From contig JAIXTU010000393.1 of assembly GCA_027483785.1 (NCBI GenBank), positions 1-5,338 on the forward strand: 5,338 nt of DNA, given 5' to 3'. The notes below the pieces were generated by a model that saw nothing but the letters and a program-made list of their open reading frames with translations, ran no database searches and was not told where the DNA came from. Origin of the DNA: Flavobacterium sp. GTDB lineage: Bacteria > Bacteroidota > Bacteroidia > Flavobacteriales > Flavobacteriaceae. The translations under genes and the position numbers were made by a program. The number at the start of each line of letters is the position of its first letter. Position 1 is the stretch's first letter. Below, one piece after another: positions 1 to 4,727 of this stretch.

Positions 1-482
1 ACATTGCCTTGTATCATGCAAAATTGTATCCCGAGAAAATGGCTGGCTTGGTAATAACCGGTAGTTCAGGCTTGTATGAAAACGCTATGGGCGACAGTTA
101 TCCGCGTCGTGGCGACAGAGATTACATTCAGAAAAAGGCGGAAGACGTATTTTACGATCCGAAAATTGCTACTCCTGAAATTGTTGACGAAGTTTATAAT
201 GTAGCGAACGATCGGATAAAACTGATTAAAACGCTTACTATCGCAAAAAGCGCCATTCGTCATAATATGGCAAAAGATTTACCTAAGATGCACTTACCAA
301 CCTGCATTATTTGGGGCAAGAATGATAAAGTGACTCCGCCGGAAGTGGCAGAAGAATTCAATAAACTACTTCCAAACTCTGAGTTGTTTTGGATTGACAA
401 ATGCGGACACGCCGCAATGATGGAACATCCAGACGAATTTAATGAACTCATGTATAAATGGTTAAAGAAATCCCATTTATAA
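1..482 (+). CDS. Alpha/beta hydrolase, C-terminal part (5' end outside the window)
   Basis: This is the 3' part of a gene entering from the left; the first whole codon is at position 3 and the frame is open to the edge, so the real start lies outside. It is a cytoplasmic-type alpha/beta-hydrolase fold with no membrane segment. The stretch reading IALYHAKLYPEKMAGLVITG is what normally follows the nucleophile elbow, so the catalytic serine is just off the window. The acid is the Asp in WGKNDKVTPP (codon 324-326) and the catalytic His is in CGHAAMMEHP (codon 408-410), which are the usual last two members of the triad. The variable cap domain lies between them. The substrate cannot be told from the sequence. 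The next gene starts 5 bases after its stop, so co-transcription is likely. From memory, flavobacteria often have such a hydrolase directly beside engB; here two extra genes lie between them. Confidence 0.9.
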   Translation, partial: IALYHAKLYPEKMAGLVITGSSGLYENAMGDSYPRRGDRDYIQKKAEDVFYDPKIATPEIVDEVYNVANDRIKLIKTLTIAKSAIRHNMAKDLPKMHLPTCIIWGKNDKVTPPEVAEEFNKLLPNSELFWIDKCGHAAMMEHPDEFNELMYKWLKKSHL

Positions 483-487
483 TATTT

Positions 488-790
488 ATGGACAAAGAAA
501 TTGAAAATAAACTACCTGAAATAAGAGCTCTGTTTGAAAAATATGGAGCAAAAAGCGCTTACTTATTTGGAAGTAGTGCTAACGGGACAAATAATGCCAA
601 CAGCGATGTTGATTTTCTGTATTCTTTTCCCAACGAATTAGATGTAGAAACTTATTTCAATAGTTATTTTAAACTCGTAACGGATTTGGAAATTCTACTG
701 AAAAAGAAAATCGATTTAACTGCGGAAAAAACACTCAAAAACCCCTTCTTAATTGAGAGTATAAACGAGAGTAAAATACGATTGATATGA
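488..790 (+). CDS. mntA: MNT-type nucleotidyltransferase, MntA-like antitoxin
   Basis: A 100-residue minimal nucleotidyltransferase. Residues 28-42 match GSX10DXD exactly: Gly28-Ser29, then Asp40 and Asp42 in NSDVDF. Asp76 in KKKIDL is a plausible third metal-binding acid. In the characterised MntA/HepT systems this enzyme uses ATP to add AMP units to the tyrosine of the partner toxin's RX4HXY motif, which silences it. The partner lies directly downstream, with its ATG overlapping this gene's TGA (ATGA, 787-790). I chose the ATG at 488; the in-frame ATG at 458 would add ten residues and overlap the hydrolase by 25 bases, which is less likely. No Shine-Dalgarno sequence is visible, so translation probably depends on coupling to the hydrolase. 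The family is clear; its role as an antitoxin is inferred from motif and pairing. Confidence 0.88.
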   Translation: MDKEIENKLPEIRALFEKYGAKSAYLFGSSANGTNNANSDVDFLYSFPNELDVETYFNSYFKLVTDLEILLKKKIDLTAEKTLKNPFLIESINESKIRLI

Positions 791-1131
791 CTAGCAGGGA
801 AGAAAAAAAACTATTAGTTGATATTATCGACTCCGTAAATGCTATTGACGACCATTTAGAAAACAAAAGAATTTTAGAGGAATATCTTTCAAATAAAACG
901 AAAAGAAGAGCCGTTGAAAGAGAAATAGAAATTATTGGAGAGGCTATCAATAAATTACTTAAAATCAACCCTGAAATAGCAATTTCATACGCCAGAACAA
1001 TAGTTAACTTACGAAATAAGGTAATTCATGCGTACGATTCCGTAGATGATATACTGATCTGGAAAATAATTATTAAAGATTTACCGATTTTGTTAGAAGA
1101 AGTAACGAAATTACTACATGAAAATAACTAG
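787..1131 (+). CDS. hepT: HEPN-domain protein, HepT-like (DUF86) toxin
   Basis: A 114-residue all-helical protein of the HepT/DUF86 type. The diagnostic HEPN motif RX4HXY is present as RNKVIHAY, with Arg76, His81 and Tyr83 (Tyr codon 1033-1035). Upstream of it, EIEIIGEAINKL is the usual conserved helix of this family. HEPN toxins of this kind are RNases; Arg and His form the active site and Tyr is the residue modified by the MntA partner. All catalytic positions are intact, so nothing suggests a dead toxin. The gene overlaps mntA by 4 bases, and its last 14 bases overlap the start of engB. Base composition is low: the line 841-900 has 17 G/C of 60, against 27 of 60 in engB at 1321-1380, which fits acquisition by transfer. 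Some HEPN/MNT pairs may serve in phage defence or regulation instead, and the sequence cannot decide this. Confidence 0.87.
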   Translation: MTSREEKKLLVDIIDSVNAIDDHLENKRILEEYLSNKTKRRAVEREIEIIGEAINKLLKINPEIAISYARTIVNLRNKVIHAYDSVDDILIWKIIIKDLPILLEEVTKLLHENN

Positions 1132-1735
1132 CGCTAAATTTGTCATCAGTAATTCCGAAGCTGCTAAATGTCCGCCGGAACGCATTCCCGAATATGCTTT
1201 TATTGGGCGTTCAAACGTTGGAAAATCGTCGTTGATTAACATGCTTACGGGCAATAAATCCCTGGCAAAAACTTCGGCTAAACCCGGAAAAACGCAGCTT
1301 ATCAATCACTTTAAAATCAACGAAAATTGGTTTTTGGTGGATTTGCCGGGCTATGGTTACGCTAAGGTTTCGAAGAAGGTAAAAGCAACTTTTCAGAAAT
1401 TTATAACTGATTATTTCGAAACGCGTGAGCAATTGGTTTGTGCGTTTGTTTTGATTGACATCCGTTTAGAACCACAAAAAATTGATTTAGAGTTTTTTAC
1501 GTATTTGGGAGAATCGCAAATACCGTTTATCATGATTTTTACAAAGGCGGATAAAATTGGCGTTACGAAAATCGATCACGCCGTAAAAAATTACCAAAAA
1601 GCCCTGCTCGCTGAAAATTGGGAAGAACTTCCTCCCTATTTTGTTACGTCATCGGAAACCGGACGCGGTAGGGAGGAAATTCTGGCTTATATTGATGGAT
1701 TGAATAAAGAAATCTTCAGCGACTCCTCTTTTTAA
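1118..1735 (+). CDS. engB: Ribosome biogenesis GTP-binding protein EngB (YihA/YsxC)
   Basis: A 205-residue TRAFAC-class GTPase that acts in assembly of the large ribosomal subunit. The GTPase motifs are in order: G1 P-loop GRSNVGKS (30-37), a G2 region around PGKTQ (56-60), G3 DLPGYG (75-80), G4 TKAD (142-145, the usual EngB form of NKxD) and a G5-like TSSETGRG (177-184). Length and the start MKITSAKFVISNSEAAKCPP fit the Bacteroidota form, which supports the ATG at 1118. That start lies inside the 3' end of the HEPN gene, so engB is probably translated by coupling. engB is essential in the bacteria where it has been tested, so its position behind a toxin-antitoxin pair is notable. It ends 10 bases from the stop of the opposing lipoprotein gene, with no clear terminator hairpin between them. 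Confidence 0.97.
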   Translation: MKITSAKFVISNSEAAKCPPERIPEYAFIGRSNVGKSSLINMLTGNKSLAKTSAKPGKTQLINHFKINENWFLVDLPGYGYAKVSKKVKATFQKFITDYFETREQLVCAFVLIDIRLEPQKIDLEFFTYLGESQIPFIMIFTKADKIGVTKIDHAVKNYQKALLAENWEELPPYFVTSSETGRGREEILAYIDGLNKEIFSDSSF

Positions 1736-1745
1736 ATTGCGAAGT

Positions 1746-2327
1746 TTAGTTGTGATCCGTCAAGCGTAACTCGTAAAATCCAGCATCTTGTAAAACTTGA
1801 CCAACTTGTGCATTGTAAAACATATACGAGGTGCCTAATTGCGATTCGTCATCGTATTTCGTTACTACACAACTAAAGGTTCCTGCTGGAACAGTTATGA
1901 TGGAATCAAGATCAATAATTTGTTGCCTGATGGTGCCACCTGAAATTCCTATATCTTCCCAAACATCGCCAACAGCTGCATTCTTTTTAAAAATACGCTG
2001 AGTTATTCCAGTTTGAGGAGAGAATCCTTCTACGTATCCATTATTAATGCGAATTTTTGATTGTACGGTACCCACAGCAACCCCTGCAGCATTGCGTGTT
2101 AATCTCTGTACGTCAAAACCTTGTCCATCGCATTCACCAACACTAATGGTATATAATTGGACCACGGCACCCAGTTGAAATAACTCTAAATCAAAGGACC
2201 GGCCGGTTTGTACAAAAGGAATATCCGACTCACAAGAGAATGCATTTGCTGATGAATCGTTGTCATTACTACACGCGACGCTCAATGTCGCTAACCCAAA
2301 TAAAAATAGACCTTTAAGTTTTTTCAT
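1746..2327 (-). CDS. Predicted lipoprotein of unknown function
   Basis: A 193-residue secreted protein that I do not recognise by name. The N-terminus MKKLKGLFLFGLATLSVACS is a signal peptide with a lipobox-like LSVAC, so Cys19 would be lipid-modified. It is followed by SNDNDSS, a polar, acidic start typical of Bacteroidota lipoproteins. The mature part looks beta-strand rich and has three more cysteines (32, 66, 153). Its second half has VGDVWED (119-125), then VPAGTFSCVV (146-155) and YNAQVGQVL (171-179). From memory this order resembles a recurrent pattern in secreted Bacteroidota proteins of unknown function, but I cannot confirm a family. No catalytic motif is visible. The gene converges on engB. 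Upstream, 78 bases separate its start from the stop of a displaced gldC end, so it may once have followed gldB-gldC directly on the same strand. Confidence 0.85.
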   Translation of the reverse strand: MKKLKGLFLFGLATLSVACSNDNDSSANAFSCESDIPFVQTGRSFDLELFQLGAVVQLYTISVGECDGQGFDVQRLTRNAAGVAVGTVQSKIRINNGYVEGFSPQTGITQRIFKKNAAVGDVWEDIGISGGTIRQQIIDLDSIITVPAGTFSCVVTKYDDESQLGTSYMFYNAQVGQVLQDAGFYELRLTDHN

Positions 2328-2368
2328 GTGTTTTGTTTTTCCAAAAAAACAAATACTTTTTGAATTTT

Positions 2369-2376
2369 CAAAACTA
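2369..2376 (-). promoter_or_regulatory. Possible -7 element for the lipoprotein gene
   Basis: On the minus strand this reads TAGTTTTG, a full match to the Bacteroidota -7 consensus TAnnTTTG, 41 bases upstream of the lipoprotein start codon. No good -33 TTG is found 17-23 bases further upstream. In AT-rich sequence such a match can occur by chance, so this is a weak call. Confidence 0.35.
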
Positions 2377-2405
2377 AAAATTACAACGTGATAACCTTAA
2401 AAAAT

Positions 2406-2482
2406 CTAACTAGCGTTTGCTTTCAACTCCAATTTCTCAGCAAAGTAGTCGGTAAATTGGCGCATGGTATCCGCCATTAATT
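2406..2482 (-). pseudogene. gldC: Displaced 3' end of gldC
   Basis: On the minus strand this stretch encodes LMADTMRQFTDYFAEKLELK, identical to residues 89-108 of the intact GldC, then ANAS and a TAG stop (2406-2408). The two base differences from the intact gene are both silent (GCG for GCA in Ala, GAC for GAT in Asp). The gldC-like frame is cut by a TAA at 2481-2483, exactly where the homology ends. There is no start and the fragment is not a working gene. It most likely represents the original 3' end of gldC, separated from its gene by an insertion. If so, the ancestral protein had 112 residues and ended in ANAS, where the present one ends in KAPNM. Confidence 0.85.
2421..2482. repeat. Direct repeat, left copy (gldC 3' end)
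   Basis: This 62-base segment matches 3331-3392 in the same orientation at 60 of 62 positions. The differences are G2448 against A3358 and C2472 against T3382. Similarity stops sharply on both sides. The copies are 910 bases apart and enclose the thioredoxin-like gene. Confidence 0.95.
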
Positions 2483-2786
2483 AACTGGCCCACTTTTAGA
2501 ACGGAAACTTAAAGCACGAAACTTTTCCGAAATTGAAAAATTTAAAAGATGCTCCTCTTGCTTTTTAACCTTGATCTTTTTTTTAAACACTGCAGCTACC
2601 TAATCAAAAAACAAGACCTTTTTATAAAGTCGGGAAACTCTTTAAAATACAAGCTCCATTTAGACAACAAAATTTTTAGCGCACAATAACTTTTTGTCTA
2701 ATTTTTTTGCAAATTTACTGACGTTAGTATTTACTATCCATTTAAATCTGCAGCTAGCTGTAATTCCAAAGTTATTACTCACTAAT
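2483..2786. other. AT-rich stretch without a recognisable gene
   Basis: These 304 bases lie between the left gldC-tail repeat and the thioredoxin-like gene. Only short open frames occur (about 40 codons on either strand near 2480-2600) and none resembles a protein I know. There are homopolymer runs of A and T, a short inverted repeat (TTAGACAA at 2660-2667 and TTGTCTAA at 2694-2701), and a 9-base direct repeat CTGCAGCTA (first base near 2590 and 2749). The promoter of the downstream gene should be here, but I find no good TAnnTTTG box. It could be non-coding flank brought in with the insert or decayed sequence. Confidence 0.6.
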
Positions 2787-3293
2787 ATGAAATATAAAAA
2801 AACTTTAGTAGGAGTCTTTGTTGCCTTATTTTTGGTTGGCATAATCTATACTTTTTACAAAATCTCAGCGCCCGTTTTTAAGATCTTTTCCGACATCAAA
2901 AAAATAGAAAACTTATATACAATCACCGAAAATGAATTTGTTGTTGTTGATCCGCCGGGACAAAAGCGTACCATTAATATAAACGACGGCAAAACTTACG
3001 TCCTCCATTTTTGGGCAACCTGGTGCAAACCTTGTATATCCGAATTTGATGAATTTGAAAAGTATAAATCAAAATTTGGCGACGTGGAGTTGCTTTTTAT
3101 CAGCGTAGAGAACCCCGAAAAAGTAAAAGATTTCTTGAAAGATAAAACATGGCAATTAAATTTCTATACATGTGACACCTTACAACTTCATTTTCAACCA
3201 AAAGAAATCGAATTTTATCCAACTAATATTACGATTGAGCGCGGAAAAATAATTTCTGCAGCATCAGGCCCTGTTAGCTGGAAGGATCTATAA
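2787..3293 (+). CDS. Membrane-anchored thioredoxin-like protein (TlpA/ResA type)
   Basis: A 168-residue protein with an N-terminal anchor (hydrophobic residues about 7-23 after MKYKK) and a thioredoxin-like domain that should face the periplasm. The redox motif is WCKPC (79-83) in the context HFWATWCKPC, as in TlpA/ResA-type proteins, and the cis-proline is probably Pro145 in EFYPTN. Such proteins reduce or exchange disulfides in secreted proteins or in cytochrome c maturation; the partner here cannot be told. A TTG codon at 2694 would extend the frame by 31 residues, but the ATG at 2787 gives a normal lysine-rich start before the anchor and is preferred. The last part is short, so the fold may be slightly truncated at the C-terminus. 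The gene lies alone between two copies of the gldC tail, against the strand of gldC, and is AT-rich (line 2881-2940 has 16 G/C of 60). It looks like the cargo of an insertion. Confidence 0.88.
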   Translation: MKYKKTLVGVFVALFLVGIIYTFYKISAPVFKIFSDIKKIENLYTITENEFVVVDPPGQKRTININDGKTYVLHFWATWCKPCISEFDEFEKYKSKFGDVELLFISVENPEKVKDFLKDKTWQLNFYTCDTLQLHFQPKEIEFYPTNITIERGKIISAASGPVSWKDL

Positions 3294-3302
3294 TAAAGTA
3301 CG

Positions 3303-3333
3303 AAGCCCCGTTTTACATATTCGGGGCTTTTTT
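3303..3333 (+). terminator. Rho-independent terminator after the thioredoxin-like gene
   Basis: AAGCCCCG (3303-3310) pairs perfectly with CGGGGCTT (3322-3329), an 8-base GC-rich stem with an 11-base loop, followed by T3328-T3333. It starts 10 bases after the thioredoxin-like stop codon. In the other direction the hairpin is not followed by a T run. It overlaps the 3' end of gldC: the gldC stop (3313-3315) lies in the loop and one stem arm encodes the Ala-Pro before the last residues. Confidence 0.92.
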
Positions 3334-3654
3334 CAACTCCAATTTCTCAGCAAAGTAATCGGTAAATTGGCGCATGGTATCTGCCATTAATTCATCGGCA
3401 GTGGCACGTAAATAGGTATCGGTTAAACCTACTAATGTTTGATGTATTAACTGTTTCATTTCATCCACGGGCATATCTTTGGTCCACAAATCAATGCGTA
3501 AGGTTTCCTTGGCTTTCGAATCCCAAACGGATAAGAGATACGCTTTCGCTTCTTCATTGTTGATGCCGCCGTCGCTGGCTGTCCAAGCTAATTTCTCCGG
3601 AACGTTATTTTCGTCAAGTTCAATTCCTAATACGATATCCGATTTTTTACTCAT
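3313..3654 (-). CDS. gldC: Gliding motility protein GldC
   Basis: A 113-residue soluble protein without signal peptide or membrane segment; length and the start MSKKSDIVLGIELDENNVPE fit GldC of flavobacteria. In Flavobacterium johnsoniae GldC improves gliding efficiency but is not strictly required; its biochemical role is unknown. The open frame continues upstream to 3756, but that part overlaps gldB and is not GldC-like, so the ATG at 3654 is the start. The start overlaps the end of gldB by 8 bases (3647-3654), so the two are probably translationally coupled. Residues 89-108 are duplicated at 2421-2482. The last five residues (KAPNM) and the stop are not in that copy and are encoded by the terminator of the neighbouring opposite gene, so the natural C-terminus has probably been replaced. 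The gene is GC-richer than the insert beside it (line 3541-3600 has 33 G/C of 60). Confidence 0.95.
   Translation of the reverse strand: MSKKSDIVLGIELDENNVPEKLAWTASDGGINNEEAKAYLLSVWDSKAKETLRIDLWTKDMPVDEMKQLIHQTLVGLTDTYLRATADELMADTMRQFTDYFAEKLELKKAPNM
3331..3392. repeat. Direct repeat, right copy (inside gldC)
   Basis: The partner of the copy at 2421-2482, here as residues 89-108 of the intact gldC. Its left boundary (3331) lies within the T run of the terminator, and both copies share the TTT at this edge. Homologous recombination between the copies would delete 910 bases, including the thioredoxin-like gene and terminator, and restore a gldC ending in ANAS. Confidence 0.95.
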
Positions 3655-4636
3655 TTTGTTTGGGTTTGTATTTCGATTCTTTAAAAATAGTGTCGGCGTC
3701 CATGAGCAATAATTTTTGCATGGGCACTTTATTTTTTTCTGCGTAAGCGCGCACAATTTGCCAACCTACCCAAGTGCCAATTCTGCCTGGAGTTTCGTTG
3801 TCTATTTCCAAATAAAACTTTGAAAACGGCGCCGCATTGATAAACCGAGGCGCTAACTTTGGATCGGTGTCGTACAATAACTTTTCTTCAATAAAAAACT
3901 TCCAAATATAGGCTTCGTTTTCCTGGCAAAATTTAAGTTGCAAATCGGTGTAACCAATTTTCGTGCTATCGGCTGTTTCGGGAAGTAGTAAGTCCTTTAA
4001 ATACAGCTCTTTACCAGCAGTAATCATTTTTGAAAGGAAAGTCTTTTCTTTATCGAACGGAATTTTCGTAGCAGCAAACGCACTCACTAAATCGGGCATC
4101 AACTGTGATTTTTCAAAATTAGCACGTTGGTATTCGGGGAATTCGTAAAATCTGTGCTTTCTTCCCAAATACATCTCCAAGGAAATGATAATAACTTTAT
4201 CGGTGTAAAGCACTTTCGTGGAAGGATCCATCTCGTAAATCATGGTGATTACCTCCGGATTCTTCGATTTCTCTTCCGGGAAATAATAATTAATTCGTGC
4301 TTTTACGTCGTTAATTTCCTGCAACTCTTCTTTAAAATCTGGAAACGTTTTCTGCACTTCGCCATACAATTCGCGCCACAGCGGATTCGTCATTTTTTCA
4401 ACCCACTCTTTGTCGGGAACATCAGCTGGGAAAAAATCAGGAAACGTTTTTTTTAATTCCGGAAGTTTAGCGACAGGCGTTTCGAAAAACTGCTTATCGA
4501 AACGCACTAGTTGTAGCGCAACGGGCTGTTCTTGAATAGCTTCTTCAACTTTTGCTTTCTCAGAACAGGAGAAAAACAGCAAAGAGCCGCAAACAAATGC
4601 TAAAATTATAACAAACTTGTATTTCAATGCCTTCAT
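3647..4636 (-). CDS. gldB: Gliding motility lipoprotein GldB
   Basis: A 329-residue lipoprotein. The N-terminus is a signal peptide (Lys-rich start, hydrophobic residues about 8-22) ending in LFFSC, so Cys24 is the lipidation site, followed by SEKAKVEE. The body contains family-like stretches such as VRFDKQFFETP, FPDFFP, LGRKHRFYEFPEYQR and ETPGRIGTWVGWQIVRAY near the C-terminus. In F. johnsoniae GldB is needed for gliding and for chitin use and sits in the cell envelope; its molecular activity is not known. No HExxH protease motif is visible. It is the first gene of a minus-strand operon with gldC and diverges from nadE across 91 bases. Nothing looks truncated or frameshifted. Confidence 0.96.
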   Translation of the reverse strand: MKALKYKFVIILAFVCGSLLFFSCSEKAKVEEAIQEQPVALQLVRFDKQFFETPVAKLPELKKTFPDFFPADVPDKEWVEKMTNPLWRELYGEVQKTFPDFKEELQEINDVKARINYYFPEEKSKNPEVITMIYEMDPSTKVLYTDKVIIISLEMYLGRKHRFYEFPEYQRANFEKSQLMPDLVSAFAATKIPFDKEKTFLSKMITAGKELYLKDLLLPETADSTKIGYTDLQLKFCQENEAYIWKFFIEEKLLYDTDPKLAPRFINAAPFSKFYLEIDNETPGRIGTWVGWQIVRAYAEKNKVPMQKLLLMDADTIFKESKYKPKQNE

Positions 4637-4639
4637 AAC

Positions 4640-4671
4640 TTGGATACAGTGATTTTCCTTGTGTACTTTTG
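4640..4671 (+). promoter_or_regulatory. Promoter of nadE (-33 TTG, -7 TACTTTTG)
   Basis: TTG at 4640-4642 and TACTTTTG at 4664-4671, separated by 21 bases, match the Bacteroidota housekeeping promoter (TTG, 17-23 bases, TAnnTTTG). Transcription should start near 4675-4678, giving a leader of about 50 bases before the nadE start. Confidence 0.65.
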
Positions 4672-4695
4672 CGAAGCACGGTATGTAAAAACGTG

Positions 4696-4703
4696 CAAAG
4701 ATA
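4696..4703 (-). promoter_or_regulatory. -7 element for the gldB-gldC operon
   Basis: On the minus strand this reads TATCTTTG, a perfect TAnnTTTG box, 59 bases upstream of the gldB start. The -33 region is only TTT (minus strand, 4722-4724), 18 bases further up, so the -33 match is poor. It is the only good box upstream of gldB in this gap. Confidence 0.5.
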
Positions 4704-4716
4704 CTTGCTTCGAACT

Positions 4717-4722
4717 AAAGGA
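4717..4722 (+). promoter_or_regulatory. Shine-Dalgarno-like AAAGGA before nadE
   Basis: AAAGGA lies 5 bases before the ATG at 4728 and 8 bases before the next, in-frame ATG at 4731. The second spacing is slightly better, so translation may begin at either codon. Such purine boxes are not general in this phylum and may contribute little. Confidence 0.4.
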
Positions 4723-4727
4723 AACTG

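Noticed and set aside
458..487. Earlier ATG for the nucleotidyltransferase gene.
   Set aside because: It overlaps the hydrolase by 25 bases and adds a hydrophobic MVKEIPFIIF not expected in front of the minimal domain.
1621..1632. Palindrome GGAAGAACTTCC.
   Set aside because: It lies inside engB coding sequence, has a two-base loop and no T run; it is explained by codon content.
2477..2602. Short minus-strand open frame of about 40 codons ending in FRSKSGPVN, and a similar short frame on the plus strand, looking a little like a transposase tail.
   Set aside because: I could not match either to any transposase family, there are no terminal repeats, and both are too short to support a call.
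2660..2701. Inverted repeat TTAGACAA/TTGTCTAA as a possible transposon end or terminator.
   Set aside because: Only 8 bases in a very AT-rich stretch with a 26-base spacer and no gene between the arms; chance is likely. It is mentioned only as content of the gap.
2694..2786. Upstream extension of the thioredoxin-like gene from a TTG codon.
   Set aside because: It would place a second hydrophobic stretch before a normal lysine-rich anchor start at the ATG 2787; the ATG is the simpler start.
3655..3756. N-terminal extension of gldC by 34 residues.
   Set aside because: It lies wholly inside gldB in another frame, is cysteine-rich and unlike GldC, whose usual start is MSKK-like at 3654.
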